NCBI GenBank assembly: GCA_963820955.1
Contig: CAWGCA010000041.1
Coordinates: 1-64,000, forward strand
Origin: CAWGCA01 sp963820955
GTDB taxonomy: Bacteria > Pseudomonadota > Gammaproteobacteria > Chromatiales > Chromatiaceae
Direction: 5' to 3'
DNA: 64,000 nucleotides
Under the pieces are notes generated by a model that worked only from the letters and a program-made list of their open reading frames with translations, was not told the origin of the DNA and searched no databases. Positions 27,109 to 36,690 of this stretch are shown here, in pieces (the first letter of the stretch is position 1; each line of letters begins with the position of its first letter). Made by a program: the position numbers and the translations under genes.

Positions 27109-27614
27109 ATGAAATATATTTATTGATTCGAAAAATGGGTTGCATTATTTAGGAAGTGGGATTCTTCGTAGTTGAAAAGAATAGCATTGCTGGTTATGTG
27201 TGCTAGCGTCGTTGTGAACGCTGATCGCTATGATATTTGGGGGGAATCTTCGAACAAAGAAATCCGGGCAACAAGGAATATTCCATTTTCCGTTCTTTCG
27301 AAATTGGGAAATAGTCAGTGTCCTCCTGAGGTTGCGACTTGGAGCAAAACCATGATCGGGGATATCGCGAATTTGATTCATGGTTCGCACCATATCATCA
27401 ATAAAAATCATATTTGTTGTCACTTGGCTGCGTGGTACTGTCGGGTTAATCGGAATTTCAAAATCGGTAAATTGATCCACGGGCTCGGCCATGTTCGTGC
27501 CTGTAATACATCTAAGTCGATGAGACTCAGTAGATCTGCTGCGATTTGGTCGAAATCACAAAGTATTTTAATGGCACAGGTAATTAGGACAAATTAAGTA
27601 GGTAACAAGATCGT
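27109..27614. other. Intergenic stretch with no recognised gene
   Basis: Two overlapping open frames exist (27172-27597 plus and 27145-27492 minus), but neither has a recognisable fold, a good ribosome site or a sensible composition. Possibly a decayed gene. About 500 bases between the sulfotransferase and the polymerase. Confidence 0.3.
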
Positions 27615-29003
27615 ATGGATTATATTGTGTTGACTTTAGGCCTGGTAGGCTTGACTGTTTTTCTAGTTCTTAAGCCGAGATTTAAGGTCTTGATAGCTCT
27701 CATAGTGATGACACAAGGTTTTGGTATTGTGCCTGAGCGTCTTTATGGCATACATATTTGGGATTTTGGTGCCGTACTGCTTCTGATTGCCGCTCTACAA
27801 TTGATGTTTAAACAAGCAACTTGGACTATAAAAAAGCCTGCCTTTGTTGTCGTGCTCCAACTGTTTATTGTATGGCTGGTTGTTTGTTTTATGTATTCTA
27901 TCTGGATATACGATTATCCCATACTTGATACATTTAAAGTATCAAGGCGAATGATTATTGGCTACTTTGCAGTCTTCGTTTTTATCAGATTGTTTGCTGT
28001 AGATAATCAGGCTTTTGATAGTTTGATGAAGTGGCTGTACATCATTACCTTTTTACTGATGATAATCACCATAGCTCAGTATATATTTAAAGCGCCTTTA
28101 CTGCATGGTTATAGGAAAGAGTACGGTGAAGCTATTCGATTCATACCCAGCTTCATGCCATTTAGTCTAATGTTCTTGTGGTACATACTATCCAAATATT
28201 TCGCGGTTGCGTCATTGAAAAAGCACGAATATGTTTATGCAGCTATGGTGGTTTTTGTAGTTGCGAATACATATACACGCGGTATATATCTAGCGGTATT
28301 ATTCACATTTCTTGCAATGCTATTTCTTCTCTTTAAAAGTGGAAAGCTTAAGGTAAATGCCACGATAGGTTTTCTAGTGGTATCTACTATGGCCATCACA
28401 ATCCTGACAGCTAGTGGTTCTATGGATCGAGTGCTTGGAAGAGCTGCAAGCGGAATAGAAATACTGTTTTCGGAGAATGTGGAGAAAACGGAAATTGACG
28501 TTGATACCTTTACTGGTAGATTGATGTTAGTGAAAGAAAGATTTGAATTGGTTGCTGATAAAAATCCGGTTATAGGTTTTGGCTTTATTCACGAAGAGAA
28601 TAAATCAAAAAAACTAGAAAAGAGTCTCGTATATGGCTCTATTGTAAGAACACCAGATCAGTCGGAAAAGTACAAATATGGTAGTCCGCATGTATTAGCA
28701 CTTTATAGCGTGGATATAGGCTGGGGAAATATAGTAGTGGCTACGGGACTGGTCGGATTTATCATTTATATGATATTTATAGTCATGTTTTTAATCAGTT
28801 ACCGATCGCTGGTAACTCAAGAAACCCGTTTGTACCATTTTCAACTCGCATTTTATCTACAGACGCTAGTTCTATTATTGTTAATGTTTAATGGAAGTAC
28901 TTTCACTTACCAAGTGCAAGTACCGAGTTTAATGATTGCAGGATATTTTTATAGCAGAAACCTAAGACGTAATGAAAAAATACATGACCAGGTATTACCG
29001 TAA
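27615..29003 (+). CDS. O-antigen polymerase-like membrane protein (Wzy)
   Basis: The protein has 462 residues and about ten to twelve hydrophobic helices. A large periplasmic loop lies at about 290-375 (includes ITFxTGRLMLVKERFELV-like text and NPVIGFGF), a common position and motif for O-antigen ligase/polymerase domains. It would join repeat units in the periplasm. The family is poorly conserved, so the assignment rests on topology, the loop and the setting. Confidence 0.8.
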   Translation: MDYIVLTLGLVGLTVFLVLKPRFKVLIALIVMTQGFGIVPERLYGIHIWDFGAVLLLIAALQLMFKQATWTIKKPAFVVVLQLFIVWLVVCFMYSIWIYDYPILDTFKVSRRMIIGYFAVFVFIRLFAVDNQAFDSLMKWLYIITFLLMIITIAQYIFKAPLLHGYRKEYGEAIRFIPSFMPFSLMFLWYILSKYFAVASLKKHEYVYAAMVVFVVANTYTRGIYLAVLFTFLAMLFLLFKSGKLKVNATIGFLVVSTMAITILTASGSMDRVLGRAASGIEILFSENVEKTEIDVDTFTGRLMLVKERFELVADKNPVIGFGFIHEENKSKKLEKSLVYGSIVRTPDQSEKYKYGSPHVLALYSVDIGWGNIVVATGLVGFIIYMIFIVMFLISYRSLVTQETRLYHFQLAFYLQTLVLLLLMFNGSTFTYQVQVPSLMIAGYFYSRNLRRNEKIHDQVLP

Positions 29004-29008
29004 ACAGT

Positions 29009-29839
29009 ATGAAAAGTAGAAAACAGAAAAAAATATCTATTATTACACCATCCTATAATCAGGGACGCTACATAGAGCAAACAATATGTTCGGTATTGGC
29101 GCAACATTATGAGAACATTGAACATATTGTTATAGATGGCGGTTCCAGTGATCAAACAATCGAGTTGCTAAAAAAGTATCCACATATTGTTTGGGTGTCA
29201 GAGAAAGACAAGGGTCAGGCAGATGCCCTTAATAAAGGAGTAAAGTTGGCAACGGGGGATATCGTGGGCTGGATAAATTCCGATGACTATTACGAGGAAG
29301 GAGTATTTGAATCAATTTCCAGCTATTTCAATGAACCAGAAACAATGTGGGTAGTAGGTAATCTTAAGTACGTATTTGATGTCAGTGGTGAGATTGTGCC
29401 AGATCAAAGTCCTATTGTTACGTTTGATCGTCTTATTAGAAATCCAGACATCGTGCGACAACAGCCTACTTTCTTTCGAAAGGAGTTTATTGTTGAACAG
29501 GGAGGGTGGAATTCGAATTATAATATGATAATGGATTACGATTTGTGGATACGCCTCTCTAAAATAGCACCACCCAGGATGGTGGATAAAAATTGGGCCT
29601 TTTTTCGTATGCACGCCGAGCAAAAAACCACGCCAGGTAATATTCTTAGGCAGAGCAAAGAGATTATTGAGATTCTGAAACGTGAAAAAGTGTCTGATAA
29701 AGCAGTTTTGAAGATATATTTGAAGAAACGATGGTACTGGTTGAAAGGCTACGTCAAAGAAATTCTTTTGAACTTGGGACTTCTTAGTACGAAATATAGA
29801 CACAGGCCTCTAGGAATGAAGTCTAAAGACGTAGAATGA
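29009..29839 (+). CDS. Family 2 glycosyltransferase
   Basis: The protein has 276 residues. The GT-A start ISIITPSYNQGRYIEQTI is followed by HIVIDGGSSDQTIELLK and GWINSDDYY (the DxD-like metal site). It is an inverting sugar transferase acting on the lipid-linked repeat unit in the cytoplasm. Its end overlaps the next gene by 4 bases (ATGA). Confidence 0.9.
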   Translation: MKSRKQKKISIITPSYNQGRYIEQTICSVLAQHYENIEHIVIDGGSSDQTIELLKKYPHIVWVSEKDKGQADALNKGVKLATGDIVGWINSDDYYEEGVFESISSYFNEPETMWVVGNLKYVFDVSGEIVPDQSPIVTFDRLIRNPDIVRQQPTFFRKEFIVEQGGWNSNYNMIMDYDLWIRLSKIAPPRMVDKNWAFFRMHAEQKTTPGNILRQSKEIIEILKREKVSDKAVLKIYLKKRWYWLKGYVKEILLNLGLLSTKYRHRPLGMKSKDVE

Positions 29840-30901
29840 GAATTGTTCATTTAATATGGAGCCTAAACATCGGTGGTGCTGAGACGATGTTGGTCGATAT
29901 AGCAAATGAACAGTCGTTAACAGAAAAGGTGGTTGTGTTTATAGGGAACTCGGACCTGGATCGGGCTCTTTTAGCCCGGCTTAGCCCGCGTGTCGAAGTG
30001 AAGTTGCTTGGAAGGAAACCAGGTGGTCGTAATCCCTTGTATATACTGAATATGTACTGGATACTTAAGAGATTGAATCCGGATATTATTCATGCCCATT
30101 TGGAGAATTTTGTAAAGATTATAAGCTTTTTGAATGTTCCGAGAGTACTTACTGTCCACGACACAGGTATAAAACTAACACGTGCATCGAGTAAGTACGA
30201 TATGATTTTTTGTATATCCGATGCGGTAAAGAGTGATCTATATAAAAGGTATCCCGGCATCTCGACTACAACAGTCTACAACGGAATCAATATTTCGAGC
30301 ATCATAGAAAAATCACGCTCTAACGATAAAACATTCCGAATAGTTCAAGTCAGTCGCCTTGATCACAAGAAGAAGGGACAGGATACGCTTTTGCGCGCAT
30401 TGGCCTCTGTTAATGCGGTAGTCGGCTTTGGTAATGTTACGGTGGATTTTATTGGAGATGGTGAGTCTAAGGAATACCTTGTCAGTTTAGCCAAGGAACT
30501 CGCGGTTGACGAATGGTGCAGGTTTTTCAGGGCAACGCTCGAGAAGCTATGTATACGAAAACTTGTGCAATTATGATCTTTTAATACAGCCTTCCCGTTT
30601 CGAGGGATTCGGACTCACAATAGTAGAAGCAATGGTGGCGAAGGTACCTGTGCTTGTGTCAAATATAGAAGGGCCAATGGAAGTAATAGGGGATGGAGAG
30701 TGGGGATACTATTTTCGTACAGGAGATTATGAAGACTGTGCAAAGAAAATACTAAGTATCATAAAAAGCTCGAAAACACCGGAATTCGAGGAAAGTAGGA
30801 GAAAATCAAGAGCATACGCTAGGGACAGGTTTGACGTCGCATCGACAGCGAGAAACTATGTTAACGAATATAAGAAAGTTATTTCGCGAAGAAAAAGCTG
30901 A
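29836..30901 (+). pseudogene. Family 4 (group 1) glycosyltransferase split by a frameshift
   Basis: The first frame (29836-30576) starts MRIVHLIWSLNIGGAETMLV and runs to WCRF. The match then moves to another frame at GQRSRSYVYENLCNYDLL, with RFEGFGLTIVEAMVAKVPV (the E-x7-E motif) to 30901. The break falls at five T at 30523-30527. Removing one T restores a continuous reading (RFSGQRS), giving about 354 residues, a normal GT4 length. It is either a real inactivating indel or a homopolymer sequencing error. ATGA overlap with the GT2 gene upstream. Confidence 0.85.
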
Positions 30902-31306
30902 TGACGGTCAGCTGACGATTAGCATGAGAGAGTTTATGAGGTCACCATATCGGAACATGATGGATTAAAAGGGGAGTGTTTGAGACACGGATTCTGTTTC
31001 CTAATAACTATGGAAGACAAATCATAGGCGGAACATTAAGAGGCCAAGGAGCATGCGAAGTTTTCCGAAGATCGCCAGCGAAACATAAGGTTTCGGTAGA
31101 TCGTGCCAGATTGAGAGGAGCGTGTGTCGGGTCTTCGATTTATAATTTCCAAATGAATAGGAATAATTGCTCTTCTGTCCTCGACGTGAAGAGCCGATCT
31201 CAGTCGCTATAGTTAAACTAGCGGGCGAGATATCGGAGGGAAAGCGGAAAACTTTCTCGGATTTTGTCACTATGATGATTTGTCGTATAGAGGGAGGGGT
31301 GCGCCA
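30902..31306 (+). other. Intergenic stretch, leader of the Tat protein gene
   Basis: No gene is recognised. Base composition changes from AT-rich to GC-balanced across it. The last part carries GGAGGGG, which places the start of the next gene. Confidence 0.4.
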
Positions 31307-33049
31307 GTGGATCGAAGAGATTTTCTTAGGTCGATTGCGCTCGCCGGTGCGGCTACACCATTACCGAACTGGGCGATGCGACTGGGGGGGGAGGCAGATA
31401 CCTGGTCACCCGAATCGTTTTTGCTGGCCTCTCTAGACAAAGAGATCCCCCGTATTCTGAAATCGCTGAGGTCGAACGGACAGTTCGGCAGGGAACCGTG
31501 GGTCAGCACTGATCAGAACAGGGTGTTCCCTTTAGCGGCGGCATGGAGTCTTCCTGAGAGTCGATACCACCACAGCCCAGAAGTATTGGATGCAATCTTA
31601 AGGGGCGGTAATGCTCTGATAGATGCACAGGACAAGAAGGGCAGGTGGATCTTTCGGAAAAAGGATAATTCTACCTGGGGCATGATCCATCAGCCCTGGA
31701 CCTATAGTAGATGGATTCGAGCCTATTCACTGGTAGGCGAATCCATGAACCCCGAAGATCGAAATCGCTGGGATAGAGGCCTGAGGTTAGGCTATGCTGA
31801 AATTGCACGCCGTTTGCGACGTGTGCATAACATGTCATGTCACCACGCAATGGGGCTTTACTGTGCGGGGCAGGTGTTCGACCGAGCTGACTGGCGGCAG
31901 AAGGCATCGCGTTTCATGCGGAAGACGATCGCCGAACAATCTCCCTACGGCTGGTGGTCTGAGCATGTAGGACCGGTCGTAAGCTACAATTTTATATACA
32001 CGGATGCACTAGGCGTTTATTACCGGATGTCAGGGGATCAACTTGTATTGGCTGCGCTTGAACGAGCGGCGAGATTCCACGCCGCCTATACTTACCCGGA
32101 CGGTAGTTCGGTCGAAACAGTGGATGAACGAAATCCTTATTCCGGGAGGCTTCGTCTGGGGAATGCTGGTTTCAGCCACACTCCGGCCGGAAGGGGATAC
32201 CTTAAGCAGCAGCATCGACTGGCTTTGCATAGGCGTTCCCGCTTCAGCGCTGACTACGCAGCGGGATTGTTGCTCTATGGTAGTTCCGGTTCGGTAGAGG
32301 AAACTGCTGCTGGACGGCCGATGCACCTCCATCGAATGGGTGACAATGCTTTGATTGTTCGACGAAAGCCGTGGTTCATCAGTCTGTCTGCGTTTGCGTG
32401 CGAGATTGTCGACAACAGATGGATCCAGGACCGGCAGAACTTCATTAGCGTGTTTCACGACGAAGTAGGGCTAGTGACGGGTGGTGGCAACACAAAGGTT
32501 CAGCCGCTGTGGAGCAACTTCATCGTTGGTAATCAGTCGCTGTTGAGTCACACACCGGGTGATCCAAGACCTGACTTTGGACCCAAGAAGGGGCTGATTC
32601 ACGTTCCTGATTGGGTGGAACTGATCGGAACTGATGACCGGCCGGGTATCCGTCTCCGCTATGGCGAAGAGACATGTTCGATAGTGCTTGATCCATTGAA
32701 TGATCGCTCGCTGAAGATGGTGTGTGAAGCTACGTCACAATCGGGCGCGTCTGTTGAGGGGCACGTGACGCTTGTTGTAGATCTGGAGAAGCCGGTTCAG
32801 GTTTCAACCGGAGAGTCTGTTACGCTCGGGGACGATATCATTGAACTGGTTTTTCCGGTGGGTGGCTGGGTCCGGCATTCTGGCTGGCAGCTTTCTGTGC
32901 CGAAGGGGAGCGGGTTGGCATGGCCGGCGCGGCGACATAACCCTGCTCGAAAAGGCGGAGAGTCTAGGTTATCTGATGCAAGGATGGTGGTTAGGTTGCC
33001 ATTCTCTAAGAAGGTCAGCGAGTACGAACTCCAGTTCGAGATCCTTTAG
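31307..33049 (+). CDS. Tat-exported heparinase/lyase-like protein of the EPS locus
   Basis: The protein has 580 residues. The N-terminus VDRRDFLRSIALAGAATPLP is a twin-arginine signal. The first half is helical with W/Y-rich clusters (MIHQPWTYSRWIRAY; RRVHNMSCHHAMGLYC), as in alpha/alpha-toroid lyases. The motif SYNFIYTDALGVYYRMSG comes next, then a beta-rich second half. This resembles heparinase II/III-type enzymes, with candidate catalytic His/Tyr in the MSCHH and YNFIY segments. The start is GTG at 31307 with GGAGGGG eight bases before it; a TTG upstream lacks this. GC-richer than its neighbours, suggesting separate acquisition. It may trim or degrade the polymer in the periplasm. Confidence 0.65.
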   Translation: MDRRDFLRSIALAGAATPLPNWAMRLGGEADTWSPESFLLASLDKEIPRILKSLRSNGQFGREPWVSTDQNRVFPLAAAWSLPESRYHHSPEVLDAILRGGNALIDAQDKKGRWIFRKKDNSTWGMIHQPWTYSRWIRAYSLVGESMNPEDRNRWDRGLRLGYAEIARRLRRVHNMSCHHAMGLYCAGQVFDRADWRQKASRFMRKTIAEQSPYGWWSEHVGPVVSYNFIYTDALGVYYRMSGDQLVLAALERAARFHAAYTYPDGSSVETVDERNPYSGRLRLGNAGFSHTPAGRGYLKQQHRLALHRRSRFSADYAAGLLLYGSSGSVEETAAGRPMHLHRMGDNALIVRRKPWFISLSAFACEIVDNRWIQDRQNFISVFHDEVGLVTGGGNTKVQPLWSNFIVGNQSLLSHTPGDPRPDFGPKKGLIHVPDWVELIGTDDRPGIRLRYGEETCSIVLDPLNDRSLKMVCEATSQSGASVEGHVTLVVDLEKPVQVSTGESVTLGDDIIELVFPVGGWVRHSGWQLSVPKGSGLAWPARRHNPARKGGESRLSDARMVVRLPFSKKVSEYELQFEIL

Positions 33050-33349
33050 GTAGCGGCATTGAATGATGGTACGGAGTAACGTTACTGCGAGCATTGCAGC
33101 GGTATTATTTTTAATCGTATTAATAAGGAAAAAATAGTGTTGTTGTGGTATCTCCACACATAGGTACTGCATGACTAGGTTTTTTTGCGTTTGTTGCCTA
33201 CCGAGCCAACGGTCAGAGAGGATTTTTGTTTACGCAATAGCTCATGGATTACTTTTTCTCCAAATGAAATACATGCATTGCTAACATTGAAGACTAATGT
33301 GGGCATTCTGGTTGGATCTGGCTATTATCAATTTCTGAGTTAAGATGTC
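33050..33349 (+). other. Intergenic stretch, AT-rich, nothing recognised
   Basis: About 300 bases without coding signal or clear hairpin. Composition falls back to AT-rich. Confidence 0.4.
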
Positions 33350-34471
33350 TTGGGTAATAATTTAATTGATGATGTGGATGTGAGAAATAGAAATGTTTTA
33401 ATGATAGGGCCTTCCATAGACTCTATGGGGGGGATTTCTACCGTAGTAAACGGTTACATCGATGCGGGCCTATTCCATCGATGGAGTATTGTTTATTTAG
33501 AAACGCACGTTGAAGGGTCTAAGCTATCGAAATTGTCGGTCGCACTGAAGGCGCTTCTCAAGATGATAATTTTATTATTAAAAAGAGATGTCGCTTTAGT
33601 ACATGTCCACTCTGCTCAAGGTGTTAGTTTTTGGCGTAAATCTGTGTATATATTAGTCGCATTTATAGCAAGATGTCCTGTTATTTTTCATCTTCATGGG
33701 TGTGAGTTTATGCAGTTCTACAACGATAGATGTGGAAAACTCGCGAAGAAGTTTGTGTGTTTGATTTTAGAGAAATCGTCGTATGTTATTTCGCTCTCCA
33801 GTCAATGGAAAAGAAATATACTTCAGATTGCTAAAAACGCTAATGTCGTCTGTGTATACAATTCGGTTCTTGTTCCTCCTGTTCGCCCTTTAACACCCCA
33901 AAAAAAACGATCGCCCGTATTGTTATTCTTGGGACGCTTAGGAAAGCGGAAAGGTATATATGATTTGCTCGACGCCGTTGCCACTGTGAAATCTAAAATA
34001 CCAAATGTTAAATTAAAGTGTGGTGGGGATGGTGAGCTAACTCAGGTTTCGGCTAAAGCTGAAGATCTTGGTATTTTAGATAATGTTGATATTCTTGGCT
34101 GGGTTCGTGGGAACGACAAACAGATATTGCTCGACGAAGCATCTATTTATGTGTTGCCTTCGTATGATGAAGGGCTGCCAATGGGAATACTGGAGGCTAT
34201 GTCAAACGGATTGCCTGTAGTTGCATCAACCGTTGGAGGAATTCCGGATGCGATTGATACAGGAATCGATGGGGTTTTGATAGAGCCGGGTGATTTAGAT
34301 GCCTTAGTCAGTTCAATAGAGACTCTGCTTTTAAATGCTGAGCTGAGGGGAAAGATGGGTAATGCAGCACGTAATAAAATAAAAATAAAGTTTAGTGCAG
34401 ATAAAATTTTACCTCAGATCGAAGATCTTTATCGGTCTATAGGAGCTGTATCTCCAGCAGAAAACGATTAA
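33350..34471 (+). CDS. Family 4 glycosyltransferase
   Basis: The protein has up to 373 residues. VLMIGPSIDSMGGISTVVNG at the N-terminus is a GT-B start. PVLLFLGRLGKRKGIYDLLD marks the second Rossmann half, and YDEGLPMGILEAMSNGLPVVAS holds the E-x7-E motif. It uses a nucleotide sugar to extend the repeat unit. The first codon is taken as TTG; the real start may lie a few codons later. Confidence 0.9.
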   Translation: MGNNLIDDVDVRNRNVLMIGPSIDSMGGISTVVNGYIDAGLFHRWSIVYLETHVEGSKLSKLSVALKALLKMIILLLKRDVALVHVHSAQGVSFWRKSVYILVAFIARCPVIFHLHGCEFMQFYNDRCGKLAKKFVCLILEKSSYVISLSSQWKRNILQIAKNANVVCVYNSVLVPPVRPLTPQKKRSPVLLFLGRLGKRKGIYDLLDAVATVKSKIPNVKLKCGGDGELTQVSAKAEDLGILDNVDILGWVRGNDKQILLDEASIYVLPSYDEGLPMGILEAMSNGLPVVASTVGGIPDAIDTGIDGVLIEPGDLDALVSSIETLLLNAELRGKMGNAARNKIKIKFSADKILPQIEDLYRSIGAVSPAEND

Positions 34472-34757
34472 CGAAAGAAAACTAGCACTTCTTGAGATTA
34501 GTCCTTCTATATGAAGGATTATACGATACTGTATCGGACGTAGCTTCACCTAGTTACCATGAAATAAATTCTTTACTAATGGATTCTGGAGATATTAAAA
34601 AAGTATTGTAATTAAAAATTGCTGGATGTTAGGGCCCGATTTGAAGCCGTTATTGTATTGATTAAGCTTTAGGCGTGTTTGACTTAATCAATATCGCGCT
34701 GATCAATGAGGGGAGTATAGGAAACAGAACGAAACACTTTTAGATGGGTAGTCGAGT

Positions 34758-35510
34758 GTGAGAATAAAACTCTTTGGATGTCAGATCGATGCACTGACGA
34801 TGGAAGAAACTCTGTCGAGAATCGAAGGAATGATTACTAGCGGTAAGATACATCAACATGTAGTGATAAATGTAAATAAAATTGTAAAGATAGACCGAGA
34901 TCCAGAACTGCGAAAGATTGTCAATCATTGTGATTTAGTCAACTGTGACGGAATGCCTATCGTCTGGGCGTCAAAGATTCTCGGTACACCTTTGCCTGAA
35001 AGAGTGGCAGGAATAGATCTTTTTAATAATCTCGTGGCTAAGGCGGCAAGAAATGGTTGGGGAGTATTTTTTCTTGGCGCACGGGAAGAGGTGGTTTCAC
35101 GAGTCGTTTATACCTTCAAGCAAAAGTATCCTAGTTTGAAGATTGCTGGGTACAGGAACGGATATTGGGATTCAGCCGAGGAATCATCAGTCGCAGAATC
35201 GATTTGTTCTGCATCCCCCGATATTCTGTTTGTAGCAATCAGTTCTCCTAAGAAAGAAGAGTTTCTCGGCACTCACCTGAAAAAGATGGGAGTTCCATTT
35301 TCGATGGGCGTTGGTGGATCTTTCGATGTTGTCGCGGGTTTAACAAAACGAGCGCCACTTTGGATGCAGCAATATGGATTGGAATGGTTCTACAGATTTC
35401 TACAGGAGCCTAGGCGGCTTTTTGGGCGCTATTTTATAGAAGGGGTTGTTTTTGCAAGACTCTTTTTGCGGGAATTCTTTATATCAAGGGCAAGGAGAAA
35501 AACTGGCTAG
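34758..35510 (+). CDS. WecG/TagA/CpsF family glycosyltransferase
   Basis: The protein has 250 residues. It shows VVINVNKIVKIDRDPELRKI, NCDGMPIVWASKILG, ERVAGIDLFNNL, a GVFFLGA region and ISSPKKEEFL, all standard for this family. It transfers an amino sugar to a lipid-linked acceptor, often the second step of a repeat unit, so it fits with the WecA-like enzyme encoded at 38.3 kb. GTG start. The 286 bases before it show no gene. Confidence 0.92.
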   Translation: MRIKLFGCQIDALTMEETLSRIEGMITSGKIHQHVVINVNKIVKIDRDPELRKIVNHCDLVNCDGMPIVWASKILGTPLPERVAGIDLFNNLVAKAARNGWGVFFLGAREEVVSRVVYTFKQKYPSLKIAGYRNGYWDSAEESSVAESICSASPDILFVAISSPKKEEFLGTHLKKMGVPFSMGVGGSFDVVAGLTKRAPLWMQQYGLEWFYRFLQEPRRLFGRYFIEGVVFARLFLREFFISRARRKTG

Positions 35511-35785
35511 TCTAACTATGATCTATCGCACAATGAATACCTTGTGTATCTATACGAAATTCGGGATTCTTTAACATTGCTCATCTTCGTTAAAATGAGG
35601 AAGTTTCCATTACGGTATCAGTAGAGATACAACTCGACTTTTTTGAAAAAAGGCGAGGTATCGAGCGAAGCGGTAGGCTGGGGCCCTTAGAGAGAGAATC
35701 GTTCCATTTAGGGAACCTCTAATTTATTCGTACTCCGTCATCCCGGCATAGGCCGGGATCCAGTAACGCGTGCCGGGCATGCCGG

Positions 35786-36037
35786 CTGACAGAGCTGGAC
35801 AGCTGGATGCGTCATCGTCTGCGTTGTGTGCAATGGAAACAGTGGAAGGTGTATCGTCGGCGGAAAGCGGAGTTGATCCGTTTGGGGGTTGCACCCTGTC
35901 TGGCCCATACAACGGCTTGGAGTGCGAAAAGACCTTGGCGTATCAGCCATACGCCTGGGATTCTTATAGCGCTCAACAACGGTTATTTCGACGCATTGGG
36001 TCTTCCTCCGCGCTTGGATCTACGCGCGAGCATTTAA
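35786..36037 (+). pseudogene. Group II intron reverse transcriptase/maturase, C-terminal remnant
   Basis: The frame reads LDSWMRHRLRCVQWKQWK, then RRRKAELIRLG and a W-rich end (SAKRPWRIS), finishing GYFDALGLPPRLDL before a stop. This is the maturase X/endonuclease-side tail of intron-encoded proteins (LDxWxRxRLRxxxWKQWK pattern). The reverse transcriptase part is gone. Confidence 0.85.
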
Positions 36038-36045
36038 CTTTATTG

Positions 36046-36117
36046 AATCGCCGTGGTACGGACCCGTATGCCCGGTGGTGTCGGAAGGGCGGCACCGTGA
36101 GGTGCCCCTCTACCCGG
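36046..36117 (+). ncRNA. Group II intron domains V and VI (remnant)
   Basis: Right after the maturase stop, CGCCGTGGTACGGACCCG and TATGCCCGGTGGTG fold as the compact domain V hairpin. A second hairpin (GGGCGGCACC gtga GGTGCCCC) resembles domain VI. The order maturase tail, V, VI is that of a group II intron 3' end. The 5' part is absent, so it cannot self-splice. Confidence 0.75.
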
Positions 36118-36240
36118 ATTTATTGATTACTTTAAGATGGATTCCGTCCTTCGGTTCGTAAACGGTGCGTCCCTGCACCACTGCTCCGGATCTACGCTGC
36201 GCTTCGTCCGGAATGACGCATAAATCAGAGGTTCCTTAGG

Positions 36241-36690
36241 AAGTTGCGCCAATAGGCAGTGCGAGGGTAGACCGATTTTTAACAGGCAGTGACCTTTGGT
36301 CGGGTATCAGATAGCCTGATGTGGGTTGGACTGGTAGAATTGTGAAAATATACGGTAGCGTTCTGTAATGTCGATACATGCGTTCGAAAAGCTTTCTCTC
36401 CACTACCCTACAGGGTTGACTGGTAGTTCGCCGTATTTGGGTACTATCGCGGTTGCAGTAGCGTACAAATCCCGATGTTGTGTGCGTATGCTATTGTTGT
36501 TTATTCAACTTGCCTCAGACTGATTCCATACCGAGACAATTGATATATAAATTGTAAAATAAGAAAATTAGCGGAATATTAAAGATTCTTGACCATTCTA
36601 TTACAATATACATTAGAGGCTTTGTGGGTTTAACAATTCGTCAAAGTCCGGTCTGTTATTCAGTCAGGTTATCAATTTAAACGGAAAACT
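36241..36690 (+). other. Leader region of the exosortase gene
   Basis: About 450 bases without a gene. AT-rich from about 36540. A poor sigma-70-like pair (TTGACC near 36589 with a weak -10) may be present but is not convincing. Confidence 0.3.

Larger units (their letters stand above)
35712..36235. mobile_element. MITE-like composite element with inverted ends enclosing a group II intron remnant
   Basis: The left end GGAACCTCTAATTTAT (35712-35727) and the right end, read inverted, GGAACCTCTGATTTAT (36220-36235) agree at 15 of 16 bases. Inside are a half copy of the REP-like repeat (35736-35768), the maturase fragment and intron domains V/VI. Then comes an 81-base segment (36138-36218) that recurs in inverted orientation at 54376-54456 (about 68 of 81 by eye, no gaps). 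It carries no intact transposase. Confidence 0.75.

Noticed and set aside
27145..27597. Two overlapping frames on opposite strands
   Set aside because: No start signal, no recognisable fold, and odd amino acid composition in both.
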